A DNA stretch of 22,509 nucleotides, from the NCBI GenBank assembly GCA_052246295.1, contig JBQQCO010000031.1; one strand, written 5' to 3'. The notes below the pieces were generated by a model. It was not told the origin of the DNA. It ran no database searches and was given only the letters and a program-made list of their open reading frames with translations. This stretch comes from Piscibacillus sp052246295 (GTDB taxonomy: Bacteria > Bacillota > Bacilli > Bacillales > Alkalibacillaceae). The stretch's first letter is position 1. Each line of letters opens with the position of its first letter. The translations under genes were made by a program, and so were the position numbers. Positions 1 to 6,931 of the stretch are shown here, one piece after another.

Positions 1-68
1 CGCTCGACTTGCATGTATTAGGCACGCCGCCAGCGTTCGTCCTGAGCCAGGATCAAACTCTCCATAAA
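1..68 (-). rRNA. rrs: 16S ribosomal RNA, 5' end (partial)
   Basis: Read on the minus strand, this is the start of a bacterial 16S rRNA. The universal 27F site AGAGTTTGATCCTGGCTCAG lies at 61 down to 42, followed by the conserved ACGAACGCTGGCGGCGTG block. Placing AGAGTTTGATC at E. coli position 8 puts the mature 5' end near base 68. Only about 68 nucleotides are present and the gene runs off the left edge. The sequence is of Bacillales type. Confidence 0.97.
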
Positions 69-96
69 AGTAGTTTGATTGGCTAAATAGTTTAAG

Positions 97-126
97 GTTT
101 TTCATCTGCCAATCCAGATGAAAAAC
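97..126 (-). other. Perfect hairpin in the 16S rRNA leader
   Basis: GTTTTTCATCTG (97-108) is perfectly complementary to CAGATGAAAAAC (115-126), with a six-base loop between. This gives a 12-bp stem about 30 bases before the mature 16S 5' end. It lies in the transcribed leader downstream of both rrn promoters. I infer a role in precursor folding or RNase processing. It has no U-run beside it on the minus strand, so it is not a simple terminator. Confidence 0.6.
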
Positions 127-146
127 TTAGAATTGACTACAGGCTA

Positions 147-170
147 TTTTGTTTAGTTTTCAAGGTTCAA
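147..170 (-). promoter_or_regulatory. rrn leader conserved element (boxA-like)
   Basis: On the minus strand the leader reads TTGAACCTTGAAAACTAAAC followed by AAAA. This resembles the TTTGAAAACT..AACAA element commonly seen upstream of 16S and in rRNA spacers of Bacillus, which overlaps the boxA antitermination signal. The assignment rests on resemblance and position only. Confidence 0.4.
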
Positions 171-200
171 AATGTGTGTCGTGTTTGGACGACGAAATTA

Positions 201-229
201 AATTTATCATAGCAACAAATCGTTGTCAA
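201..229 (-). promoter_or_regulatory. rrn promoter P2
   Basis: A consensus -35 TTGACA (224-229) and a -10 TAAATT (201-206) are separated by 17 bases on the minus strand. The hexamers point toward the 16S gene, with an expected start near base 194. A shifted -10, GATAAA at 203-208, is an alternative. Tandem P1/P2 promoters are usual for Bacillus rrn operons. Confidence 0.65.
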
Positions 230-297
230 CAAGTTTTCGAGAACTTTTTAATAAGTTTTATCTTGTTGTTTTTCGCGTCGTTTTGACGACAAAAATT

Positions 298-326
298 ATA
301 TTATCACAGGGTCATAAGGATGACAA
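298..326 (-). promoter_or_regulatory. rrn promoter P1
   Basis: A -35 TTGTCA (321-326) and a -10 TAATAT (298-303) are separated by 17 bases, about 97 bases upstream of P2. A perfect TATAAT overlaps the -10 region but would need a 20-base spacer. An inverted repeat, GTCGT-N4-ACGAC, lies between P1 and P2 at about 277-290. Confidence 0.5.
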
Positions 327-387
327 TACATAAAATATAATTTTATTAATTTAAACTTTTCAAACAGCTACAAACTTGTTTTATACA

Positions 388-630
388 TCACTTAACATTT
401 GGAAAGTTCTTTCGAGGAGTGTATTTAATACATGTAGAATGGTCGGCCATTCTTTTAAAGATATTGAATAGAAGTTTGTAACGATCTTTAATAGCGTCTT
501 TTACTTGATGGTCAATGTTTTCATAATTGAAATCAAAAATCAGTTCATCCATTTCCCTTTTTAGTAAGTATTCTAATTCTTTTTGTTCTTGTTCAGTAAT
601 TAATAGTCCAATCAAAACATTCACACCCAT
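388..630 (-). CDS. Conserved-looking small protein of unknown function, 80 aa
   Basis: I do not recognise this protein. It is charged and apparently soluble, predicted mostly helical, with an amphipathic Glu/Lys-rich N-terminal half (EQEQKELEYLLKREMDEL). The C-terminal tail is basic and ends near KYTPRK. No signal peptide or membrane helix is visible. It is transcribed toward the 16S gene, and its stop lies about 60 bases upstream of rrn promoter P1. The start is uncertain. AGGTAGG directly abuts the ATG at 630, which is too close, so a downstream in-frame TTG at codon 6 (first base 615) may be the real start and would give 75 residues. Codon use looks typical of its neighbours and no overlapping gene explains the frame. 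It could be a lineage-specific Bacillales protein. Confidence 0.55.
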   Translation of the reverse strand: MGVNVLIGLLITEQEQKELEYLLKREMDELIFDFNYENIDHQVKDAIKDRYKLLFNIFKRMADHSTCIKYTPRKNFPNVK

Positions 631-784
631 CCTACCTATTTTTTCTAACTTGTCCCTTCTAAACGAGGAGCAAACTGCATAAATATCTAATGAGCTCTAT
701 TGTTGTTGCGTATTCATCAATATAATCAGTTGAACGGCTTCATATACATGACAGTAAAAAATATGGTGAAAAGGTTGGGTGTTT

Positions 785-1540
785 ATGTTCTTCGTATTAA
801 ATTGGACAAGTTGGAAAAAGTGGATCTTCATAGGTTTGTTAACAGGGATTGTCTACCTTTCTTATCAACTGTCATCCGTTTATGTATTTGAACCACAGTC
901 AAAAGTGCAACATACAGGTGGGATTAGTAAGGCTATAAAAGATGAAGAAGAAATCGCGATTACTGTTAATATTTCATGGGGCGATGATGTTATTATAGAT
1001 ATTCTTGAAGTACTAAAAGAAGAAAAAGTAAAAGCAACCTTTTTTATAAATGGAGAATGGGCATTACGGAATGAAGAAATAGCTAAGTTAATAATAGAAG
1101 AAAATCACGAGGTTGGGTTATTAGGTTTTTACAGAGACCATTATATTGGTCTTACAAATGACGAAATAACTGAGGATATTAAAAATGGGGAATCCACTTT
1201 AAAGAGACTCAAGTATGAACCTCTTACATTAGTTCGCCCACCTGAGAATAGATATAACCGAAGTGTTGTTGAACATATTAATAATTTGGGGTATAGGACG
1301 GTATTCTGGAGTCACTTTGCTAACATTAGACAAAGTACTGATCACGAACAAAAAGCAAGAGAATTATCTGAGCAACTTTCTAAAGGGGATATTATCTTAT
1401 TTAATGCCCAGGATAATTTAACGCCTACTCCAAAGGTGATCCAACAATTAATTAAATCAAAAAAAGAAGAAGGCTATAAGTTTGTAACCGTCACAGAACT
1501 CTTATCGCCTGCTAAAATCAAATTGAATCCAATTAATTAA
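785..1540 (+). CDS. pdaB: PdaB-like polysaccharide deacetylase family sporulation protein, probably catalytically impaired
   Basis: The product is 251 residues, close to the usual PdaB length. An N-terminal membrane anchor at about 13-32 is followed by a NodB/CE4 fold. PdaB (YbaN) is needed for spore cortex maintenance in B. subtilis. Fold landmarks remain: a strand leading to ISWGDD (63-68), KATFFINGEW (83-92) and the RPP motif (151-153). The canonical first motif T-F-D is T-V-N here (Asn62). The H-S/T-x-x-H region is G-L-L-G (111-114). The late Leu-x-His motif reads L-F-N (205-207). Metal binding and catalysis are therefore doubtful. I chose ATG785 because AAGGTTGG sits a suitable distance upstream; GTG779 is too close to it. 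A TATAAT at 721-726 could be a -10 box, but its -35 is poor. The gene is convergent with kbaA. Confidence 0.8.
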   Translation: MFFVLNWTSWKKWIFIGLLTGIVYLSYQLSSVYVFEPQSKVQHTGGISKAIKDEEEIAITVNISWGDDVIIDILEVLKEEKVKATFFINGEWALRNEEIAKLIIEENHEVGLLGFYRDHYIGLTNDEITEDIKNGESTLKRLKYEPLTLVRPPENRYNRSVVEHINNLGYRTVFWSHFANIRQSTDHEQKARELSEQLSKGDIILFNAQDNLTPTPKVIQQLIKSKKEEGYKFVTVTELLSPAKIKLNPIN

Positions 1541-1544
1541 TCTT

Positions 1545-1576
1545 AAAGGCATCCCTAACATTAGAGATGCCTTTTT
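1545..1576 (+). terminator. Intrinsic terminator after pdaB
   Basis: AAAGGCATC (1545-1553) pairs with GATGCCTTT (1566-1574), with further internal pairing CTA/TAG. The plus-strand side ends in a run of five T. The minus-strand side has a poorer T-run, so it mainly serves pdaB. Confidence 0.8.
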
Positions 1577-1592
1577 AATATAAAACATTATT

Positions 1593-2231
1593 TTATTTAG
1601 TTTTTTTCTTATCTTTCCCCTCTTTAGTTTCAGAAGGTCCTTCATTAAATCCTACAATTTTATGCAATGTTAATAATTGATACGTATTAACAGCTAATAA
1701 AGGAACAATCATTAACATGACCCACTCACGTTCATCGACTCTTAATGCCGGAATCCATTCAACTGTCGTTACTACAACCATGAAGAATAGTGCGGGTAAA
1801 AATGCTCTTGGATGCGTTTCCTTCGCTTTTAGTTTAGCAACTGCATAAGAATAGATGAGTAACATCGCTGGAACAACTAAGTATGGGAATAAACTTCCTG
1901 GATCTTCAGCTCGTGTATATCTTAAGTAAACTAAATCAAATAATACAATTAATATTAAAACAATTTGGACATGGTTCCAAAAGAAACCGAAGAAACCGCG
2001 ACCAAATTGGTGAACTGTTAAATATGCGAAAAAGCCCATTTGACTTATCACACTATAAACTAATCCCCAACCAATAAACCAAAAAACTGCTCCTGTTAAA
2101 TTCCATAAATCAAACGGCTCTAAATAAGGTGTGTAAGCATCTGTTTGTACAAAAAAGCTTGTCAAAACAGTGGTAACAGCACCAATTAATAAAGCCACTG
2201 AAAAAAATCTTAACCACTTACGAATTGTCAC
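1593..2231 (-). CDS. kbaA: KinB-signalling pathway activation protein KbaA
   Basis: The product is 212 residues, mostly hydrophobic, with six likely membrane helices at about 8-28, 44-72, 86-105, 114-133, 144-161 and 168-187. The C-terminal tail is Lys-rich and cytoplasmic. KbaA is an integral membrane protein that activates the KinB histidine kinase branch of the sporulation phosphorelay in Bacillus. The assignment rests on length, topology and position between pdaB and gerD, which is the B. subtilis order. The start is GTG, preceded by AGGGGGA at a normal spacing. Its stop faces the stop of pdaB about 50 bases away. It is divergent from gerD across 137 bases. No clear housekeeping promoter could be read in that gap. 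Confidence 0.85.
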   Translation of the reverse strand: MTIRKWLRFFSVALLIGAVTTVLTSFFVQTDAYTPYLEPFDLWNLTGAVFWFIGWGLVYSVISQMGFFAYLTVHQFGRGFFGFFWNHVQIVLILIVLFDLVYLRYTRAEDPGSLFPYLVVPAMLLIYSYAVAKLKAKETHPRAFLPALFFMVVVTTVEWIPALRVDEREWVMLMIVPLLAVNTYQLLTLHKIVGFNEGPSETKEGKDKKKTK

Positions 2232-2306
2232 GAATACTTCCCCCTAAACTAAACCTTACCATACCGTATTTTATCATTAATTGCCTATTATTGCTTGTCT
2301 CAAATG

Positions 2307-2336
2307 TGTATATTTTTTCACATCCATCTAATATTA
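2307..2336 (+). promoter_or_regulatory. Candidate sigma-G promoter of gerD
   Basis: TGTATA (2307-2312) fits the forespore -35 pattern TGHATR. After a 17-base spacer, AATATTA (2330-2336) matches 6 of 7 positions of the -10 pattern CATANTA. The expected start is about 25 bases before the gerD ATG. B. subtilis gerD is known to be sigma-G dependent, which supports the call, but the match is by eye. Confidence 0.45.
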
Positions 2337-2368
2337 ACAAGTAAGAACTCTTTAAAGGAGTCATTATA

Positions 2369-3019
2369 ATGAAAAAGCTACACTTCTTATTAGTGTTATT
2401 TATATTTTTAGCCGCCTGTAACCAGGGTGGCAGTAGTTCTCAACAGCCTCCTGAGTACGAATCAACCAAGAAAATGGTGGTTGATATATTAAAGACCGAT
2501 GATGGTAAAAAGGCTGTTAAAGAGCTTTTATCCGAAGAAGAGATGAAGCAACAATTGGTCCTGAACTCTGACTTAGTTAAGCAAAGCGTTGAGCAGACCG
2601 TTGATAGTGAAAAAGGGAAGGAATTCTTCAAAACCCTTTTTGAAGACCCCTCCTTTGTAAAGGCCTATGTCAACGCAACCAAAGAAGCTGACCAAGAACT
2701 TATAAAAGGGTTGATGAATGATTCCGCTTACCAAGCACAAATGATTCAACTATTTCAAAATGAAGAGATGCAAAAGATGATCTTATCCACCTTAAAAAGC
2801 CAACAATTTAAACAGCACTTAGAGGAAACCATCCAAGAGACATTAAGCAGCCCATTGTTTAAAGCGCAAATGCAAGAAGTTCTTCTCAAAGCCGCTGAGG
2901 AAGCAAAGCAGTCTCAGGAAGGGCAAGGGCAAGAACAAGGGCAACAACAGCAACAAAGTGGCGGTGGCGGTAGTGGTGGAGGTCAGCAAGAAGGTGAAGG
3001 CAGTGGCGGGGGACCATAG
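2369..3019 (+). CDS. gerD: Spore germination lipoprotein GerD
   Basis: The product is 216 residues. A lipoprotein signal peptide ends in the lipobox L-A-A-C with lipidated Cys17. A helical region of about 160 residues follows, rich in Lys, Glu and Gln with repeated motifs of the type Q-x-F-K-x-x-L, consistent with the coiled helical core of GerD. The last 35-40 residues are low-complexity Gln, Gly, Ser and Glu. GerD sits on the inner spore membrane and is needed for rapid nutrient germination and for clustering germinant receptors into the germinosome. The start ATG has AAAGGAGT upstream. The gene lies between kbaA and salA as in B. subtilis and points the opposite way to both. Confidence 0.93.
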   Translation: MKKLHFLLVLFIFLAACNQGGSSSQQPPEYESTKKMVVDILKTDDGKKAVKELLSEEEMKQQLVLNSDLVKQSVEQTVDSEKGKEFFKTLFEDPSFVKAYVNATKEADQELIKGLMNDSAYQAQMIQLFQNEEMQKMILSTLKSQQFKQHLEETIQETLSSPLFKAQMQEVLLKAAEEAKQSQEGQGQEQGQQQQQSGGGGSGGGQQEGEGSGGGP

Positions 3020-3054
3020 AAAAAGTCTGTCCGAAGAATTCGGACAGACTTTTT
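3020..3054. terminator. Bidirectional terminator between gerD and salA
   Basis: A perfect 16-bp stem, AAAAAGTCTGTCCGAA (3020-3035) with TTCGGACAGACTTTTT (3039-3054), has a three-base loop and T-runs on both strands. It starts one base after the gerD stop and ends one base before the salA stop. Confidence 0.95.
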
Positions 3055-3055
3055 G

Positions 3056-4108
3056 TTATTTACTACGTTTTGCTAATTTGTTAGCGATACTTAAGAAAAT
3101 CTTACCTGTTGGATGATCTTCTTGATAAACTCCTGGTGCAAATACATCTTCATCATCATATGGTTGTTGTAGAGGTAAACGCCCTAACACTTCTGTATCT
3201 AATACTTCAGCTAATTTGTCTCCTCCACCTTCACCAAACACGTATTCACGTTGACCAGTAATGGCACTTTCAAAATAAGACATGTTCTCAACAATTCCGA
3301 TAATGTCGTGATCAGCTTTTAACGCCATTTGACCTGCACGTGCCGCAACGAACGCAGCCGTTGGATGAGGTGTAGTAACAATTACTTGTTTAGATGATGG
3401 TAATAACTCCTGAACATCTAAAGCAATATCACCTGTACCCGGTGGTAAATCTAATAATAAGTAGTCTAAATCCCCCCACTCTACTTCTTTGAAAAAGCTT
3501 GTGAGCATTTTCCCTAACATAGGGCCACGCCAAATAATCGGTGAGTTGTCCTCAACAAAGAATCCCATCGAAATAACTTGTACACCAAAACGTTCTACTG
3601 GAATAATTTTCTCACCACGAACCTGTGGGCGGTTTTCAATTCCCATCATGTCTGGAACACTGAATCCATAGATATCAGCATCGACAATCCCTACTTTTTT
3701 ACCTAAACGAGCTAATGCAACAGCTAAGTTGACGGTGACTGTTGATTTACCTACACCGCCTTTACCACTAGCAATGGAAATAAATTTTGTGCCTGTTTGT
3801 CCTATTAAATTAGCTTCTTTTTCTTCATTAGCTGCATTCACATACTCTTCGCGCTGTTCTTCAGGAAGCTCGGTAAAACGAAGACCAACCGTAGCAACGC
3901 CTTCTTTTTTCAACATTCCTACAATTTCTTGTTGTAATTGCATTTGTTCAGCCGAATTTGGCTCAGCTAACGCAATCTTAACACTAACGTGGTTCTTATC
4001 TTCTTTGATCTTTATATTTTCAATTGCTCCAGTTTCCTCAAATGTTTTATGTATATGAGGGTCCTTTACAGGGTTGAGCAACTCTTTTACGCGCTCTTCT
4101 GTAATCAA
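3056..4108 (-). CDS. salA: Mrp/ApbC-family P-loop ATPase SalA
   Basis: The product is 350 residues. It has an N-terminal MIP18/DUF59-type domain (about 1-80) and a Mrp ParA-like ATPase domain. The deviant Walker A SGKGGVGKS is at 114-122, followed by VDADIYGFS and the LLLDLPPGTGD motif. In B. subtilis SalA (YbaL) is a Mrp-family protein that indirectly raises protease expression by repressing scoC. Other Mrp proteins carry Fe-S clusters through a CxxC after the ENMSYF motif. Here ENMSYF is followed by ESAITG with no cysteine pair, so cluster carriage by that route is unlikely. An in-frame TTG at 4135 lies upstream, but the ribosome site AAGGAAGGTG points to TTG at 4111 or 4108. I chose 4108, giving an N-terminus Met-Ile-Thr-Glu-Glu. 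Confidence 0.9.
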   Translation of the reverse strand: MITEERVKELLNPVKDPHIHKTFEETGAIENIKIKEDKNHVSVKIALAEPNSAEQMQLQQEIVGMLKKEGVATVGLRFTELPEEQREEYVNAANEEKEANLIGQTGTKFISIASGKGGVGKSTVTVNLAVALARLGKKVGIVDADIYGFSVPDMMGIENRPQVRGEKIIPVERFGVQVISMGFFVEDNSPIIWRGPMLGKMLTSFFKEVEWGDLDYLLLDLPPGTGDIALDVQELLPSSKQVIVTTPHPTAAFVAARAGQMALKADHDIIGIVENMSYFESAITGQREYVFGEGGGDKLAEVLDTEVLGRLPLQQPYDDEDVFAPGVYQEDHPTGKIFLSIANKLAKRSK

Positions 4109-4151
4109 CAATGACACCTTCCTTTGAGTTTTCAAATTTTATGCTAAAGAA

Positions 4152-4172
4152 AACTCGTCTACACGACGAGTT
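4152..4172 (-). terminator. Hairpin with T-rich tail between cwlD and salA
   Basis: AACTCGTC and GACGAGTT form a perfect 8-bp stem around a five-base loop. On the minus strand the stem runs directly into TTCTTT. It can end cwlD transcripts. It also lies downstream of the candidate salA promoter and upstream of the salA start, so it could act as an attenuator. Which role applies cannot be told from sequence. Confidence 0.5.
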
Positions 4173-4191
4173 AACCTAACTTTCAAGCCTT

Positions 4192-4220
4192 AGTATAACA
4201 TAAAATTTAAAAACTCTCAG
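4192..4220 (-). promoter_or_regulatory. Candidate sigma-A promoter of salA
   Basis: A -10 TATACT (4192-4197, five of six) and a -35 CTGAGA (4215-4220, four of six) lie 17 bases apart on the minus strand. The -35 overlaps the cwlD stop codon. The resulting leader of about 75 bases includes the hairpin at 4152-4172. Confidence 0.4.
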
Positions 4221-4936
4221 TCATCTTGATTACTAGCTTCTTGTCCCCCTTGAACATACTCAATAATACCTTGATAAATAGAAAACGCTAACTCCCTTTG
4301 ATAATCTTCTGTTAGCAGCTTTTCTCGCTCGCTAGCATTAGATAGAAAACCTAGTTCAACTAATGCCCCTGTTGTCTCTGCACGTTTTAACACATATATA
4401 TTAGAAGTGGAAAAAGCTTGTCTGTTCGTTTCAGTTGTTTCACGCAACCGCTCTTGTATCGCTTTTGCCAACGCTTCATTGTCATCTCCTGGGTAATAAA
4501 AAGCTTGGCCTCCCTTCCACTGCTCATTCGTCATCGAATTCAGATGAAGACTTACGAATAGATCAGCATTCTTATCTTGAATAAAATCTACTCTTCTTCT
4601 AATGTCATAAGCTTTTCGCTTTGAATAACCTTTCATATCTTTCGGTGCTAAGTCTTTATCAGTATCCCTCGTTAAGTGAACTTCTGCCCCTGAGCCGAGC
4701 AAATAGTCTTTTAAATACAGTGTCGTATTAAGTACTATTGACTTTTCTTTAACTTCACCATAGTCAGCACCGCCATCAACGCCTCCGTGGCCTGGGTCTA
4801 AAACAACGACTTTTCCTGCTAATGGCATGGTCACATCGCTTGTACCTGATGGACTAGAAGGTAATGGCATTCTTAATAAGTAATATAAAAGAACGAAAGC
4901 TAAAATCCATAACAATATAGTCAACAACCGCTTCAT
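4217..4936 (-). CDS. cwlD: N-acetylmuramoyl-L-alanine amidase CwlD
   Basis: The product is 239 residues, close to B. subtilis CwlD. An N-terminal membrane segment (about 3-22) acts as signal or anchor. It is followed by an Amidase_3 domain. The zinc ligands are visible: His in DPGHGG (His50), Glu in KEKS (Glu64) and His in SLHLNS (His131). The catalytic Glu is in VELGFLSN (Glu194). CwlD removes stem peptides from muramic acid during spore cortex synthesis, the first step toward muramic-delta-lactam, which germination enzymes recognise. AGGAGG lies seven bases before ATG4936; an in-frame TTG at 4942 is too close to the site to be the start. B. subtilis has ybaK-ybaJ before cwlD, but here a BCCT transporter follows on the other strand. 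Confidence 0.95.
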   Translation of the reverse strand: MKRLLTILLWILAFVLLYYLLRMPLPSSPSGTSDVTMPLAGKVVVLDPGHGGVDGGADYGEVKEKSIVLNTTLYLKDYLLGSGAEVHLTRDTDKDLAPKDMKGYSKRKAYDIRRRVDFIQDKNADLFVSLHLNSMTNEQWKGGQAFYYPGDDNEALAKAIQERLRETTETNRQAFSTSNIYVLKRAETTGALVELGFLSNASEREKLLTEDYQRELAFSIYQGIIEYVQGGQEASNQDD

Positions 4937-4955
4937 ATTCAAACCTCCTCGTCTA

Positions 4956-4984
4956 ACTATATGGACAAGAGCTCTGAAATATGA
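4956..4984 (-). promoter_or_regulatory. Candidate sigma-E promoter of cwlD
   Basis: The -35 TCATATT (4978-4984) fits KMATATT exactly. After 14 bases the -10 CATATAGT (4956-4963) departs from CATACANT only at the fifth base. Transcription would start about 12 bases before the ATG, giving a very short leader that begins just before the ribosome site. Mother-cell expression agrees with the known role of CwlD. Confidence 0.5.
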
Positions 4985-5292
4985 TTTTTTGAAAAAAGTT
5001 GTTTAACAATTATCAAAAAAGGGTAAATATTTCTAAATCATTTGGTTTTTATTTATTTAAGGGTCTTTTTCCTCTAAATTACTTTCTTATTTCCCATTCA
5101 CACATTAAAATATAATTTGAATTTTTAAAATATTAATAATAAGGTTATAACTGTAATGATTTTACTATTTAGGGGGTTTTGAGTAAGTGGACGATGATTT
5201 TAAGATATTTCTCCTCTACAGAGACTTTATCTACGATCGATGAATTTTATATTTCATTACCTAAGATAAAATAACAGTGAGGAGAAAATATA
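4985..5292 (+). other. AT-rich intergenic region upstream of the BCCT transporter
   Basis: This stretch of about 300 bases is very AT-rich and shows no convincing gene. It contains the candidate sigma-B promoter at 5001-5026. Nearer the gene, TTGAAT and TAAGGT with 17 bases between (about 5117-5145) are a weak sigma-A possibility. A 31-codon open frame (TTG5179 to TAA5274) is not credible because its ribosome site is only two bases from the start. No strong terminator or known riboswitch pattern was recognised. Confidence 0.4.
5001..5026 (+). promoter_or_regulatory. Candidate sigma-B (general stress) promoter
   Basis: GTTTAA (5001-5006), a 14-base spacer and GGGTAA (5021-5026) match the sigma-B pattern GTTTAA-N12-15-GGGWAW. 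It points toward the BCCT gene, whose start is 267 bases downstream. Osmolyte uptake genes are known sigma-B targets in B. subtilis (opuE, opuD). The long leader lowers confidence. Confidence 0.4.
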
Positions 5293-6870
5293 ATGAACAC
5301 AAAAGATTTATGGAAAAATCCAGTTTTTACAATTTCAGCTTTAGTCGTTGGCATTTTAGTTGTTTTAGGTGCCATTAACCCTAAGGGATTTAACAGTGTT
5401 GCTGGTATATTATACGAATTTACGACATATAATTTTGGTTGGTTATACTTAATTGCAGTATTTATTTTTACCTTATTCTTGTTCGGCCTTGCACTAACAA
5501 AATACGGCCGAATTAAACTTGGTGGCGACAAAGAAAAGCCTGAATTTCCATTCTACACTTGGATTGGGATGCTATTCTCGGCTGGTTTAGGTGTTGGGTT
5601 AGTGTTCTGGGGAGTTGCAGAACCTTTAAGCCATTACTTTAATTCACCGTTTGTTGATATACCTGATCAAACAGAAGAATCTGCAAAAGTAGCGATGAGT
5701 TATGCTTTCTTCCACTGGGGTGCTAGTCAGTGGTCAATCTTTGCGATTGTAGGGCTTGTCATCGCATATTTACAATATCGTAAAAAACAAGATGGGCTTG
5801 TTTCAACTGCACTAGAACCAATTACAGGAAAAAATATAACAGTTAAAAACACAATTGACTCTTTAGCTGTTATTGCGACTGTAATGGGCATTGCAACCTC
5901 TATTGGACTTGGCGTCATGCAGATGAATGGTGGTTTAAATGCTGTATTTGGAGTTCCTAATGCTGGATGGATGCAATTAATTATCATCGGAGGCGTCTTT
6001 GTAGCGTACATGATTTCATCTACTACAGGACTTCATAAAGGTATTAAGTATTTAAGTAATGTTAATATGACCCTTGTGCTCGTCTTATTGGTCTTTGTAT
6101 TTTTTGCAGGCCCTACTTTATTCATTTTAAATACATTCACAGTAGGACTAGGTGATTATTTAGCAAATTTCATTTCTTATAGCTTGCGTCTAACACCATA
6201 TGAAGGCGGGACATGGGCTATTGATTGGACGATTTTCTACTGGGCATGGGTTATTGCCTGGTCACCTTTTGTTGGGGCATTCGTTGCACGAATCTCACGT
6301 GGTAGATCAATCCGCGAATTCGTATTCGGGGTCATGATTGTACCACCATTGATCTCTTGCTTATGGTTTGCTTCATTTGGCGGAACTGCATTGCATAGTG
6401 ATTTAAATAATGGTACTCAAATAGCGGAAGCAGTCGATGCCGATGTTACCGTAGCCTTATTTGAGCTATTTAATATTTTACCGATTTCAACGATCATGTC
6501 ATTAATCGCCATTTTATTAATTGCAACTTTCCTAATTACGTCAGCTGACTCTGCAGCATACATTTTAGGAAGCATGACGTCTCGTGGCGACTTAAATCCT
6601 AGCATGACTGCCAAAATGGTTTGGGGTGTTTTAATCTCAGCAATTGCAGGCGTGTTACTATTTGCTGGTGGATTGGAAGCATTACAGACTGCATCACTTG
6701 TTGCGGCCTTACCATTTACAATCTTAATGCTGATTATGGTATTTGCCATTGTTAAGTTAGTACGCTCAGACATCGTCCCTATTACAAATCGTGATATGAG
6801 ACGTTATAAACGCATGAGGGAACGTTACGAAGCACAACAAAAAGAACAAGAAGACGATTCAACAAAATAA
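5293..6870 (+). CDS. BCCT family betaine/choline/carnitine transporter (OpuD-like)
   Basis: The product is 525 residues with about 12 membrane helices. The family glycine motif is SAGLGVGLVFW (96-106). The tryptophan box WTIFYWAWVIAWSPFVGAF spans 312-330, followed by ARISRGR. TSADS at 416-420 corresponds to the Thr-Ser pair of the Na2 site in BetP, so sodium-coupled uptake of glycine betaine or a related compatible solute is likely. The C-terminus is a short charged helix (RRYKRMRERYEAQ) followed by an acidic tail. In BetP a charged C-terminal helix senses osmotic stress, and a similar role is inferred here. GTGAGGAG precedes the ATG. The gene stands alone, with two hairpins after its stop. 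Substrate cannot be fixed by sequence alone, so I give no symbol. Confidence 0.93.
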   Translation: MNTKDLWKNPVFTISALVVGILVVLGAINPKGFNSVAGILYEFTTYNFGWLYLIAVFIFTLFLFGLALTKYGRIKLGGDKEKPEFPFYTWIGMLFSAGLGVGLVFWGVAEPLSHYFNSPFVDIPDQTEESAKVAMSYAFFHWGASQWSIFAIVGLVIAYLQYRKKQDGLVSTALEPITGKNITVKNTIDSLAVIATVMGIATSIGLGVMQMNGGLNAVFGVPNAGWMQLIIIGGVFVAYMISSTTGLHKGIKYLSNVNMTLVLVLLVFVFFAGPTLFILNTFTVGLGDYLANFISYSLRLTPYEGGTWAIDWTIFYWAWVIAWSPFVGAFVARISRGRSIREFVFGVMIVPPLISCLWFASFGGTALHSDLNNGTQIAEAVDADVTVALFELFNILPISTIMSLIAILLIATFLITSADSAAYILGSMTSRGDLNPSMTAKMVWGVLISAIAGVLLFAGGLEALQTASLVAALPFTILMLIMVFAIVKLVRSDIVPITNRDMRRYKRMRERYEAQQKEQEDDSTK

Positions 6871-6884
6871 GATTAAATAGAACC

Positions 6885-6911
6885 CGGACGAAAGTTTAAC
6901 AACTTTGTTCG
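6885..6911 (+). terminator. First hairpin after the BCCT gene
   Basis: CGGAC, one bulged G and AAAGTT pair with AACTTT and GTTCG around loop TAAC, giving 11 pairs including one G-T. The following bases, AGTCTTATTAT, are only moderately T-rich, so this is a weaker terminator than the hairpin that follows. Confidence 0.5.
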
Positions 6912-6931
6912 AGTCTTATTATACAACATTT

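Noticed and set aside
700..891. Plus-strand open frame overlapping the pdaB start
   Set aside because: It overlaps the pdaB anchor region in another frame, has no ribosome site and resembles no family.
2941..3018. Repeat array at the end of gerD
   Set aside because: The CAA/CAG and GGN runs encode the Gln/Gly-rich tail of GerD and show no exact repeat unit with spacers.
5179..5274. Leader peptide of 31 codons before the BCCT gene
   Set aside because: Its TTG lies only two bases from the AGGGGG stretch and the inner ATG is 17 bases away. Composition is not convincing, so I treat it as chance.
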